Source: Sphingomonas sp. PP-F2F-A104-K0414
GTDB taxonomy: Bacteria; Pseudomonadota; Alphaproteobacteria; Sphingomonadales; Sphingomonadaceae
DNA length: 64,000 bases
Direction: 5' to 3'
Assembly: GCF_004340945.1 (NCBI RefSeq)
Contig: NZ_SLYD01000002.1
Span: 310,001 to 374,000, forward strand
Shown: piece by piece, positions 8,552-17,598 of the stretch
How positions within the stretch are numbered: position 1 is the stretch's first letter
Layout of the letters: every line of letters starts with the position of its first letter
Notes under the pieces: generated by a model
The model's input: only the letters and a program-made list of their open reading frames with translations
Told to the model about the DNA's origin: nothing
Database searches by the model: none
Made by a program: the position numbers and the translations under genes

Positions 8552-9595
8552 ATGCCCCGCCGCATACGATCATTAGTTGCTTCGCTGGGCGAGGAGGTGT
8601 CGGCGCATGCGCGGCAGTCGGAGGCGATCGCAGGGCGGACCAACCTGCTGGCCCTCAATGCGACGATCGAGGCCGCACGGTCGGGCGATGCCGGGCGCGG
8701 CTTTGCGGTCGTCGCGCAGGAAGTGAAGGCGCTGGCCGATCAGGCGCGCACCTCGTCCGCCTCATTCCGCGAACAGATCCTCGGGCGACTACAACAGGGC
8801 GCGGCGATCGCCGAGCAACTGGTCCGCGACGTCGAGGGCGGGCGGCTGGTCGAACTGGCGCAGTCGATCGCCGACACGCTGTGCCGCACGCTGTACGATC
8901 GCTCGATCGACATCCGCATGCTCGCCTCGGATCATTCGATCGGCGAGGCGATCCTGTTCCGCTCCGATTCGCCCAAGGTCGAGGCCAAGGCGCTCGAACG
9001 GCTGCGCGCGCTGCTCCGCTGCTCGCCCTATTTCCTCAACGCGTTCGTGGTCGATGCGACCGGCGCGGTGGCGGTCTGCGCGCATGACAATGCATCGGTC
9101 CGCGGCGTCAATTTCAGGGGCTATTCGCAGTTCGAACGCGCGCTGGTCGCCGATCTATCGCAGGAATGGTCGACCGACGATGTCTGGGAAAACCCCTGGT
9201 CGGATCGCCGCAAGGTGCTGGTCTATGTCGCGCCGGTCCGCTTCGACGACGCGACGATCGGCGTGTGCTATCTGGAATATGATTTCGAGGGGCAGGCCGC
9301 GACGATCATGGACGTGATCCGCAAATCGAGCTCGGGCGCGGTGGTCAGCATCGTCGATCCACAGGGCCGCGTCGTCGCCAGCACCGGAGCGTACGCCTAT
9401 CACGCGCCGCACCCCTATGTGAAAGCCGGCGGCGCACCACGGATCGAGGCACGCGACGGACTGGTCGTCGCGCAGGCCGCAGTACCGTCCGATCACGGGT
9501 TTTCGGGACTCGATCTACGCTGCGTGATCGAGGATCACGTCGCCACCGACGACGAGATCGCCGCGATGATGCGCGCCCGTATGCGGGTCGGCTGA
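8552..9595 (+). CDS. Soluble chemotaxis-receptor-like protein: MCP signalling tip followed by Cache-like sensor
   Basis: This is a 347-residue protein with no membrane segment. Residues about 20-70 ([20 protein letters not shown], then [16 protein letters not shown]) match the highly conserved hairpin tip of methyl-accepting chemotaxis proteins, which contacts CheA and CheW. A helix with the pattern [11 protein letters not shown] (from about residue 117) leads into an alpha/beta region to residue 335, with [14 protein letters not shown], that looks like a PDC/Cache ligand-binding domain. The order is reversed relative to ordinary receptors, and the hairpin is very short, without methylation helices. 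The ATG has no good ribosome site, so the true start may lie a few codons downstream. No che genes are nearby. Ligand unknown. Confidence 0.72.
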   Translation: MPRRIRSLVASLGEEVSAHARQSEAIAGRTNLLALNATIEAARSGDAGRGFAVVAQEVKALADQARTSSASFREQILGRLQQGAAIAEQLVRDVEGGRLVELAQSIADTLCRTLYDRSIDIRMLASDHSIGEAILFRSDSPKVEAKALERLRALLRCSPYFLNAFVVDATGAVAVCAHDNASVRGVNFRGYSQFERALVADLSQEWSTDDVWENPWSDRRKVLVYVAPVRFDDATIGVCYLEYDFEGQAATIMDVIRKSSSGAVVSIVDPQGRVVASTGAYAYHAPHPYVKAGGAPRIEARDGLVVAQAAVPSDHGFSGLDLRCVIEDHVATDDEIAAMMRARMRVG

Positions 9596-9600
9596 AACGC

Positions 9601-10212
9601 TCAGGCGGGCTCGGCGATGCCGGCGACCTGCCCCTCGACGACGGGCGCGACGCGGTCGAACACCGCGCTGACGAGCGCCTCCGCGATCCAGCCGACCGCA
9701 GCACCGACGACGAGGTCGGACAGATAGTGCTTGCCGTTGATCGGTTGCGCGGCGGCGACCATGCCGGTGATGATCGCAGCGGGCGCCCCTGCCCCGTCGA
9801 TGTCGCGCGATACCGCGCGCGCGACCGCGACCGCACCGGCGGTGTGGCCCGACGGGAACGAGGTCTGGTCGTGATCGTCGCTGTCGCCCGGTTCGAACTT
9901 CGCCTTGCCGTCCTCGATCGCCTTTTCGGGGCGGGTGCGATCGACCGAACTCTTGATCGCGGATTTGACGAAGGTCGCCGCCGCATGTGCCGCGAGCATC
10001 CGCACGCCGCCACGGATCATGTCAGGGCGGCGCGCGATCAGGCCGATCACCGCGGTACCGATCGAGGTCGCGACAAGCTGTGGCTGGTCGCCGATCTCGG
10101 CCAGGAATCCGACCGCCTTGACCGCCGGCCGGTCGCGCTGTTCGGCGGCCTTCAGCGTCACGCCGCGATCCGCCGCCTCGACCGTCTTCGCGGCACGTTC
10201 GATCTCACCCAT
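9601..10212 (-). CDS. PAP2 family phosphatase
   Basis: This 203-residue protein of the phosphatidic-acid phosphatase type 2 superfamily shows all three signature motifs: KSSVDRTRP (K-x6-RP), TSFPSGHTAG (PSGH, catalytic histidine) and QPINGKHYLSD (second catalytic histidine). Such enzymes dephosphorylate lipid phosphates such as undecaprenyl diphosphate or phosphatidic acid. Hydrophobic stretches around the motifs suggest membrane association. Its start overlaps the stop of the FNT-family gene (TGATG), so it is the second gene of that operon. It converges with the chemotaxis-like gene, leaving five bases between the stops. Confidence 0.88.
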   Translation of the reverse strand: MGEIERAAKTVEAADRGVTLKAAEQRDRPAVKAVGFLAEIGDQPQLVATSIGTAVIGLIARRPDMIRGGVRMLAAHAAATFVKSAIKSSVDRTRPEKAIEDGKAKFEPGDSDDHDQTSFPSGHTAGAVAVARAVSRDIDGAGAPAAIITGMVAAAQPINGKHYLSDLVVGAAVGWIAEALVSAVFDRVAPVVEGQVAGIAEPA

Positions 10213-11036
10213 CAGCTCTCGTCCCGCCCGTTCATCTCACCGCGCACCTGCGCATGTGCCAACAGCGCGAACAACCCCGCACCGCCCAACAGGTTGCCGA
10301 GGATCGCCGGCAGCATCAGCTCGAACAGCGTCTGCACGACGCCGGTCTTGCCCGCGAACAGCAGCAGCCACGCCTCCACCGAGCCGACGATCGAATGGCT
10401 GAACCCGCCGATCGCGACGACATAGGTAACCGCCAGGATCACCAGGAACGACTGTTCGCGCGCATTGGGCAGCGACCAGGCGAGGATCGCGATCATGAAC
10501 CCGGCGGGGATCGCGTTGACGAACGTCGCCCCGGCCGACAGCTCGGTGATCGCAACCGACACCTCGATCATCGCGGTCCGCAGTTCGCCGCCGCCGAGCA
10601 GCCCCGCCGCGATCATTCCGCCCGCCAGCGCCGTACCGAGCAGATTGGCACCGAGCACGATCGTCCACAGCCGCAGCGTGCGTCGCACCGCCCAGCCCGA
10701 CGGCCGCGTCACCAGCGGCAACATCGCGGTGATCGTGCTCTCGGTGAACAGCTGCATCCGACCGAGGATGACCATGAGGAACCCGATCGGATAGCCGAGC
10801 GACACGACGATCGACCGCGACGGCGTATCGGGCAGCGCTGCGTGGAGCGCACCCTCGGCGATCAGCGAGCTCGCGATCGCCATGCCCGCCGCAAGGCCCG
10901 AAAAGAACAGCGACGAGACTGGCCGGTCGAGCTCGTCCTGCCCCTCCTCACGGACCGCGCGATGCAGATCCTGCGCATCGGCGGCCTTGAGGTCGTCGAC
11001 GTCGTCCGGCGGTGGGGAGGAATCCGGTTTGGCCAT
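10212..11036 (-). CDS. Formate/nitrite transporter (FNT) family membrane protein
   Basis: This 274-residue protein has a charged cytosolic N-terminus (about 45 residues rich in D, E and P), then six hydrophobic helices. FSGLAAGMAIASS in helix 1 and NAIPAGFMIAILAWSLP in helix 4 match the FNT fold, which forms pentameric channels for small monovalent anions. It is closest in layout to the YfdC-like branch, whose substrate is uncertain. The ATG at 11034-11036 (MAKPDSSPPPDD) is chosen over the start 13 codons upstream. It is translationally coupled to the PAP2 gene. Confidence 0.86.
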   Translation of the reverse strand: MAKPDSSPPPDDVDDLKAADAQDLHRAVREEGQDELDRPVSSLFFSGLAAGMAIASSLIAEGALHAALPDTPSRSIVVSLGYPIGFLMVILGRMQLFTESTITAMLPLVTRPSGWAVRRTLRLWTIVLGANLLGTALAGGMIAAGLLGGGELRTAMIEVSVAITELSAGATFVNAIPAGFMIAILAWSLPNAREQSFLVILAVTYVVAIGGFSHSIVGSVEAWLLLFAGKTGVVQTLFELMLPAILGNLLGGAGLFALLAHAQVRGEMNGRDES

Positions 11037-11088
11037 TACGCCAGTGTAACGGCCCGCCGCGCGTTTCGGTCCCACCGGTCGCGCGGCA

Positions 11089-13230
11089 TCACACGCCCGC
11101 CTTCGTCACGCGCCAAGGATCGGCGCGTGCGGACCGATCGATGAACGCGAGGATCTCGCTCAATCCCGGCTCGCGCAAGCCATCGAACGGCGCGCCACCA
11201 AGCGCCCATTGCGGGTTGATCCCCGGATCGAGCGTCAGCGCCTCGCCCCAGACGGCATGGAGATCGCCGAGTTCGGCATCGTCCCACGCCACCTCGTCCT
11301 CGGTCCGAGTGCGGCCGCGGGTCTTCGATTCGTGATGGATCAGCTCGATCTGCGGGCAATAGCGCACCCGATACCCCGCCGCGCGCGCGCGCAGGCAAAC
11401 GTCGATGTCGTTATAGGCGATCGGCAACCGCGCGCAGTCGAACCCGCCGATCTCCGTCAGCACGTCGCGCCGCATCGCAAGAAAAGCGCCGGTCACCGCC
11501 GCCGCGTCGTGCTGGGTCACATAGCGCCCGCCGGGTCCTGAATCGTCGAACGCGGCATGACGCCCTTCGTGCAGCGGCAGGCCTTCGCCGGCACCGAGCA
11601 CGATGCCGGCGTGTTGGACGGTCATGTCGGGATACAGAAGACGCGCGCCGACGATGCCCGTTTCCGGATCGGACAACAGCCGGTCGAGTTCGCTGTCCCA
11701 CCCTTGCGTCAGCATCACGACGTCGTTGTTCGCGAACAGCAAAAGGTCGCAGTCCGCCGCCCGCGCGGTGGCGATCCCGAGCATGTTGGCGCGCGACCAG
11801 TTGAACGGCTCGTCCATGACGACGACCGCATGACCGGATCGCGTGGCGTAGTCGTCGAGCAAAGCGTGCGTCGCGGGCTCCCGGCTCCGGTTGTCGACAA
11901 TGATCACGCTGATCCGGTCGGGCTGGTCTGCCACCGCGAGGAGACTGTCGACCGCCTCGGTCAGCATCGCCGCTTCATCGCGGGTAGGTATGACGATGGC
12001 GATGCGCGATCGCCGCGATGCGATCTGAGGTGCCGTGGCATCGATCGGTGATGCCGCCCCGCGTAGCTCCGTCGCGGCCGGTCTCTCCACCCCGTCGTCG
12101 TACAGCGATGCGAGGATCCGCGGAACATGCGCGACCGGCGATGCAGCCGCTCGCGCGGCATCGATCATCGCGGCCCGCAAGTCAGCCCCCGATAGCGTGT
12201 CGCCGTCGCGGGGCATTCGGAGGAGATCATTCCGCGCCGCGACGAGACGGGGCGGTACCGCTGCGCGCAAAGCCGAATCGTCGACACCGTAGAGTATCGG
12301 ATCGGCATGACACTGACCGCGCGCCCAATGGCGTCTGACATGGTCGTGATCGCATGTGACCGCGGCCGCGCTCGACCGTGCCGCAGCATAGCGCAGCCAG
12401 GCCAGCGCATGGGGATGCAGAATGACGCCCGCATCGATGCTGACCAACAGCCCTGGTCGCAACGCATAACCACCATCGTCGTCGAACCCGATCCGTGGAT
12501 CGGTGATCGTCATGCTGGCGACCGGATGGTCGGCGATTCCGGACGCATCCACCAGTCGTGCTACCCAGGACGGATCCGACTGGTCGAGCAACGCGGTCAG
12601 TGTCACGCGCACCGACGACGCCGTCGCCGCCCGACAATCGATCGCGAGTGTGATCGGCTCGCTCCCGTCGTCGGCCACCGCCGAGAGCGGCGGTGGTGGC
12701 CGTATCGCGACGTCGGATCGGAACCGGTCATACGCGGCCATCGGATAGGCCGATGTTCCGATCCAGGCCCGCAACGCCTCGTTCGCGCCCGCCAGCGCCT
12801 CCGCCACCGCATCGAGCCGGCGCCACATCGCCTGACGATCGATGGTCGCCGCGGGGATCAGATCGCGAGCGCCGAGATGGACAAGTTCGCCCAGCGCGGA
12901 GTCCAGCGTCGGATCGAGGCGCAGTGCCTGCGCATATGCCGCGACCGCCCCGGCACGGTCATCCTGCATCTTGAGCAGATGACCGAGCTGCAGATGCGTG
13001 TCGCCGCTGAACCGGTCGATCGACAACGCACGGCGATACGCGTCGCCCGCGGCCTGGATGCCACCCGATTCCTTCAGTGCATGACCCAATTGGACCCATA
13101 GTCCGGCGTTGCGCGGCTGGACGCGCACCACGGCGCGATACGCATCCGCCGCAGCCAGCCAGTCGCGGCGATCGCGCGCGGCATCCGCGCGTGCGACCAG
13201 CGCAGCGACCGCGTCATCGGATGCGATCAC
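11089..13230 (-). CDS. TPR-containing family 2 glycosyltransferase
   Basis: This is a 713-residue cytosolic protein. Residues about 20-125 form three tetratricopeptide-type helical hairpins (WVQLGHALKESGGIQAAGDA, then THLQLGHLLKMQDDRAGAVA). A linker domain with degenerate GT features is followed by a GT-A domain from about residue 405. That domain starts IAIVIPTRDEAAMLTEAVDS, has the nucleotide-sugar/metal site FANNDVV and the acceptor region AYNDIDVCLRARAAGYRVRY. It probably adds a sugar, possibly rhamnose or a hexose, to the locus polysaccharide. Its start overlaps the stop of the 1407-residue glycosyltransferase gene by four bases, so the two are coupled. Confidence 0.88.
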   Translation of the reverse strand: MIASDDAVAALVARADAARDRRDWLAAADAYRAVVRVQPRNAGLWVQLGHALKESGGIQAAGDAYRRALSIDRFSGDTHLQLGHLLKMQDDRAGAVAAYAQALRLDPTLDSALGELVHLGARDLIPAATIDRQAMWRRLDAVAEALAGANEALRAWIGTSAYPMAAYDRFRSDVAIRPPPPLSAVADDGSEPITLAIDCRAATASSVRVTLTALLDQSDPSWVARLVDASGIADHPVASMTITDPRIGFDDDGGYALRPGLLVSIDAGVILHPHALAWLRYAAARSSAAAVTCDHDHVRRHWARGQCHADPILYGVDDSALRAAVPPRLVAARNDLLRMPRDGDTLSGADLRAAMIDAARAAASPVAHVPRILASLYDDGVERPAATELRGAASPIDATAPQIASRRSRIAIVIPTRDEAAMLTEAVDSLLAVADQPDRISVIIVDNRSREPATHALLDDYATRSGHAVVVMDEPFNWSRANMLGIATARAADCDLLLFANNDVVMLTQGWDSELDRLLSDPETGIVGARLLYPDMTVQHAGIVLGAGEGLPLHEGRHAAFDDSGPGGRYVTQHDAAAVTGAFLAMRRDVLTEIGGFDCARLPIAYNDIDVCLRARAAGYRVRYCPQIELIHHESKTRGRTRTEDEVAWDDAELGDLHAVWGEALTLDPGINPQWALGGAPFDGLREPGLSEILAFIDRSARADPWRVTKAGV

Positions 13231-16200
13231 GAAACCCCGACGGCAACAGGCGCGAGTCGGTCCGATAGCCGTTCGGTGAACGCCTCCATCGTGAACATCG
13301 CCTCATAGACCGCGCGCGCCGGCCCCCGCACCGATTCGCGCAATGTGCGATCCTCGATCAGCCGGGTCAGCAGCGCGGACAGGTCGGCCGCGCGCGCGGT
13401 CGGATAGACGAAGCCCGACACCTCGTGCTCGATATAATCCGACGTCCCGGTACTGTCGCTGCACACGATCGTCTTGCCCAGCGCCAGTGCGTCGGACGCC
13501 ACCAGCGGTAGCGGATCGTCCCGCGACGGGACCAGCACGATGTCGATGTCGGCCAGGCAATACCAATAGTCCGGATGCCCCTTTTCACCGTGAAAATGGA
13601 TACCGTCCTGTCGCTGCCACGTGCGCCGGACCTTCTCCTGAAAATCGGGATCGTGATCGCGGCCAAAGAAATCGAGCGTGGCGTTTGCGCGCGTGCCGGG
13701 CGGGAGCATCGCAAAGGCCTGCGCGGCGATATCCTGGCCTTTGCGTGGTTCGAACGATCCGAACACGCCGATCCGGACGACGTCCGACCGCGCCGGTACG
13801 GGATACAAATCCTTTGGATCCGCTATCCCAGTCTCGAGCAAGCGCGAGGACACGCCATGCCGGCGCAGCGCCGCCGCGGTCCGCGTACTGACCGCGAGGA
13901 TGTTACGCGCCGATCCCAGCACGGCGCGGAACCCGTCGGTGTCGCGCACCATCTCGTCGATCAGCCCGGATTCGTGAATGTACCAGCGCACTTCGGTCTC
14001 CGAATCGAGCTGTTTCACGGCGCGCCAACCGATGACGGTATTGACGATCACGGTATCGAAATTGCGCGCGAAATCACGGAAGCTCGCATGGTCGGTCAGC
14101 GCAAGTGCATCGATGATGACGGGAATATCGGCCTCGGCAAGACGGGCGCGCATCGGTCCGTCGGTCGGGCACGTGACGACGACGAATGCGCCCGACTGTT
14201 TCAGCGCGATCGCCATGTCCGCCGCGACGCGCGGGGCGCCGCTGTTCGTCAGGTCGTGCGATACGATGAGGATGTCGGGCCCGTCGCCAGCGTAGCGCAG
14301 TGTGGCGGGGTGGATCCGATAGGGTTCCTGCGAGTCGATGTAGCTGATCCCGCTCATCGTTGGCGGGAAATACGGATCGTCGGCGATCAGTGACGGAAAG
14401 CGCTTGAGCAGGAAGATATCGGCTTTGCTCTTCTTCCAGCGCGACCCCGTGGGCAGATCGGCATCGACGCCGATCGAGGCGCCGATCGAGGCATGGCCGA
14501 TATGGATCAGTTCGGCATGCGGCGTATAGATTAGCCGGTATCCCGCCTCGCGAAGCCGCAGGCTGAGATCGACGCCGGAATGGGCGATGCCGACGTTCAG
14601 CGCATCCCACCCGCCAAGGTCCCGGAATAGCTCGGTCGGCATCGCCAAGCACGCGCCGCACAACAGGCCGACGTCGCGCGTCGATTGCGCCAGGTTGAAA
14701 TGCGCTGCCGTATCGCGCGGAAAGGCGTGGAACGTCGTTCCCGTCAGTTGCCGCAATCCGACCGCCATGCCGGCATATTGAATGCGGCCATTCTCGTAGA
14801 GCAGCTTGGGGCTGACGCCGCCGACGCCGGGGCGGACGAGCTGCTCCAGCAGCGCCTCGATCCAGTCCGGCGTGATGACCAGAACGTCGTCATTGTGAAA
14901 TACGACATAATCGCCCTGCGCGACCGCGGCACCGGCGTTGCATTTTGCGGAGAAATTATACGGTGCATCGAAGATCGCGAAGCGGATGCGCGGCCCGTCC
15001 ATCCACTCGCGACACTGCGCCGCCGTCCGCGAATTGGTGACGATCACGATCTCGTATCGGGGATAGGCGGTCCATGCGACGATCGACATGACCGTCCGGA
15101 CGATATGCGCGGCGTCGTCCGACGGGATGATGATCGAGACGAGCTGATCGAACGTCGCATAGTCCGCACGCGGGCGATTCGATGCCGGCAACGCGACCGC
15201 ACGACCGGTCCAGCCGCGGCGATCCATTGCCGCCTGGACCGCAGCGATGTTGGTCAGCCGCGCCTCGGGCTTGCCACCACTGGCAGCAGACCCCTCGATC
15301 ATCCGCCAGCCATACAGGACGTCGCGGATGTGCTGAACGGTCGGCGCGGTCTCCGAAATGCGGAGCGCAAGATCATAGTCCTGCGAGAAATCATACGCGC
15401 TGCGAAAACCGCCGACCGATCGGACGAGCGTCGATCGATAGACCGACAGATGCCCGGTATACATCACCGACAGCAGCAGCGCCGGACTCCAGTCGGGCTT
15501 GGTCAGCAGTTCGTCGGGCTGATCGTCGATCCCGATCTTGCACTCGTCGCTGTAGAGCCAGTCGGTGTCGGGTGACGCATCGATCCGCGCCGCGACGATT
15601 TCGAGCGCATCGACGGTCAGCATGTCGTCATGATCGAACAACGCGACATATGCACCGGTGGCGAGATCGAGCGCGCGGTTGGTCGCCTCCGCGATCCCGC
15701 CATTGCGCCGCGATGTGGCAGATTTTATCCGCGCATCGGCCGCGCAGAAGCGCGTGACGATGTCGGTCAACGCAGGTTCGCGCGAACAATCGTCGACGAT
15801 GCACAATTCCCAATTGGCATAGGTCTGCGCGAGGACGGACAGGATCGCCCGCTCCAGATACACGACCGGCGAGCGGTAGATCGGCAGCAGGATCGAAATC
15901 GTGACCCCCTCGGTCACGGTTCCGACGCGGTCGTGATCGAGCCGGAACCGCCGTGCGAGATCGCGCTGACCGGTCCGGTAGCGGTCGAGCACCCCGCCGG
16001 CCGGAAAGCCATCGCTAACGCCGCGCGCGACATCGTGCAGCGGCAACACGCCGAACATCGTCACCACCTCGCTTGCGGTCGCGGCGGTCGCGGCGTGCAG
16101 ATCGCGGACCACCGCATCGAACTGGTCGGGATCGCGACGCAACAGATCGAGCTTGGTCAGCGCGTACCGGTCGGGGGACGGCCTGCCTTCGCCGGTGGCG

Positions 16201-17450
16201 GTGTCGCCGAGCAGCCGTTGCACCACCTCGCTCGCGGCGGCGATCCGTTCGTCCGCAGGGCGTATCGACGCCAGGGGCAACGGCGGTGGGCGAACGCCGA
16301 CGTCCGACGGCGCGAGCAGGTCGAAGGTCGCGCAGGCGAGGGCCTGCTTCCGGCCGAGGAAATGCACGTAGAGTTCGAGCGCGCTTTCGCCGCCGACCGG
16401 CGATCCGCCAAAGGTTTCGAGGATTCGACCGGTTTGCAGCCCGGCGATCGGCGCCACACCCGCGGCGTCGCCATAGTCCAGATAATGCGCGAACGTCGCG
16501 TCGCCCGCGGCCATGTCGGGCGTTGCCTCGCGGTAGCGCAGCGCATCGAACAACGGCGTTGGTCCGGCGCTCTCGTGCGGGGCATGCGTCAGATAGTGGA
16601 TGATCGGTATGACGCCGGTCCGGGCCGCGGCGGGATGGTGTTCGCGGTACCAGTCACCAGCGAACAACGGATGCGGATCGAGCCCGTTCGGGCCGCCGAT
16701 CTTGAGAAAATGATCGAGCGGGTTCGCGCCCGGCGGTAGTTCGCCCGTCACCTGCGAGCGATAGAAGCGGCTGTCGAACAGCCGATGCGGTTCATGGCCT
16801 TCGGCGGCGCCGACGGTCGTATAATGCCGTGCCGCATCCAGGTCTGCGCCCACCCCATAGCGCTGTCGGTACCAGTGCGCGTCGAACAGCGGCGAGGTCT
16901 CGATCGCATCACCGTGCCCGACGATATGGTCCGTCCTCGATGCGGCATCCGACACCTGGACATCAACCGCGAGGACGACCGGGTCGCGGGTCGGATCGGT
17001 GGAAAACGCGTCGCGTGCAGCCTCGATGTCGGCGGCGAGTTGCGGATCGCCGAGCTCGGTCGCCGCATCGGCATTGGCGTCGAGCGCATAGCCCGCGACA
17101 TAGGCGAAACACGCGGCCGCCTGTTGGCCGCGCATCTTGTGCAGATGACCGATGTTGACGAGCAGGTCCGAATCGCGCGAATCAAGCCTGTAGGCGGCGT
17201 GATACGCCTCCATCGACGCGCCAAAATCGCGCACTTCCTTGAGCGCGTGCCCGAGTTGGACCTGGATGGCGAAATCGCCGGGAAAGGTCTCGAGATGACG
17301 ACGATAGGCATCGATCGCCCCCGCCCAGTCGCGGATGTCGCGCGACGCATCGCCTGCGATCCGCGCCGGCGATCGCGCCGCGGATCCGGCCCCGGCTCTG
17401 GACGCAGTGCCCATCAACCGGCCGAAGCCCGTCCGAAATAAGTTGTTCAT
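13227..17450 (-). CDS. Giant glycosyltransferase: TPR, WY-repeat region, GT2, GT2 and GT4 domains
   Basis: This is a single 1407-residue protein. After an N-terminal TPR-like part (about 30-130) comes a region at about 185-330 with repeated units of the type PLFDAHWYRQRYG, HRLFDSRFYRSQV, HPLFAGDWYREHH and TPLFDALRYREAT, often seen in large polysaccharide transferases. The first GT-A domain (about 515-730) has SILLPIYRSP, VDDCS and FDHDDM. The second (about 768-1000) has SIIIPSDDA, VFHNDDV and the GVDLSLRLREAGYRLIY acceptor helix. A GT-B domain (about 1055-1400) has GVFGSFEPRKGQD and a C-terminal nucleotide-sugar-binding segment PLVASDALALGK. It could add several residues of the polymer in order. 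It overlaps the next gene by ATGA. Confidence 0.9.
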   Translation of the reverse strand: MNNLFRTGFGRLMGTASRAGAGSAARSPARIAGDASRDIRDWAGAIDAYRRHLETFPGDFAIQVQLGHALKEVRDFGASMEAYHAAYRLDSRDSDLLVNIGHLHKMRGQQAAACFAYVAGYALDANADAATELGDPQLAADIEAARDAFSTDPTRDPVVLAVDVQVSDAASRTDHIVGHGDAIETSPLFDAHWYRQRYGVGADLDAARHYTTVGAAEGHEPHRLFDSRFYRSQVTGELPPGANPLDHFLKIGGPNGLDPHPLFAGDWYREHHPAAARTGVIPIIHYLTHAPHESAGPTPLFDALRYREATPDMAAGDATFAHYLDYGDAAGVAPIAGLQTGRILETFGGSPVGGESALELYVHFLGRKQALACATFDLLAPSDVGVRPPPLPLASIRPADERIAAASEVVQRLLGDTATGEGRPSPDRYALTKLDLLRRDPDQFDAVVRDLHAATAATASEVVTMFGVLPLHDVARGVSDGFPAGGVLDRYRTGQRDLARRFRLDHDRVGTVTEGVTISILLPIYRSPVVYLERAILSVLAQTYANWELCIVDDCSREPALTDIVTRFCAADARIKSATSRRNGGIAEATNRALDLATGAYVALFDHDDMLTVDALEIVAARIDASPDTDWLYSDECKIGIDDQPDELLTKPDWSPALLLSVMYTGHLSVYRSTLVRSVGGFRSAYDFSQDYDLALRISETAPTVQHIRDVLYGWRMIEGSAASGGKPEARLTNIAAVQAAMDRRGWTGRAVALPASNRPRADYATFDQLVSIIIPSDDAAHIVRTVMSIVAWTAYPRYEIVIVTNSRTAAQCREWMDGPRIRFAIFDAPYNFSAKCNAGAAVAQGDYVVFHNDDVLVITPDWIEALLEQLVRPGVGGVSPKLLYENGRIQYAGMAVGLRQLTGTTFHAFPRDTAAHFNLAQSTRDVGLLCGACLAMPTELFRDLGGWDALNVGIAHSGVDLSLRLREAGYRLIYTPHAELIHIGHASIGASIGVDADLPTGSRWKKSKADIFLLKRFPSLIADDPYFPPTMSGISYIDSQEPYRIHPATLRYAGDGPDILIVSHDLTNSGAPRVAADMAIALKQSGAFVVVTCPTDGPMRARLAEADIPVIIDALALTDHASFRDFARNFDTVIVNTVIGWRAVKQLDSETEVRWYIHESGLIDEMVRDTDGFRAVLGSARNILAVSTRTAAALRRHGVSSRLLETGIADPKDLYPVPARSDVVRIGVFGSFEPRKGQDIAAQAFAMLPPGTRANATLDFFGRDHDPDFQEKVRRTWQRQDGIHFHGEKGHPDYWYCLADIDIVLVPSRDDPLPLVASDALALGKTIVCSDSTGTSDYIEHEVSGFVYPTARAADLSALLTRLIEDRTLRESVRGPARAVYEAMFTMEAFTERLSDRLAPVAVGVS

Positions 17451-17598
17451 CGGTCTCTCTTATTTCGGGGCCTTAACCGCCCTACTATAAGATCAAGCCG
17501 CACGAAGGCCATAACCGATCAAAGTATAGTCGTACAATTTTGGGTCATATCCCCTTATAACGGGTGACGCATACATTCTTCATCGCTACGACCCCATA
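17451..17598. promoter_or_regulatory. Divergent promoter region of the glycosyltransferase and methyltransferase genes
   Basis: This 148-base gap between two divergent genes is clearly richer in A+T than its surroundings and must hold start signals for both. TATAAG-like and TATAAC-like hexamers occur at about 17487 and 17556, but no convincing -35 partner could be assigned. Exact start sites are unknown. Confidence 0.5.

Noticed and set aside
14685..15575. Long open frames opposite the 1407-residue glycosyltransferase, including this one
   Set aside because: The glycosyltransferase domains are continuous on the minus strand, and the plus-strand frames have no recognisable features.
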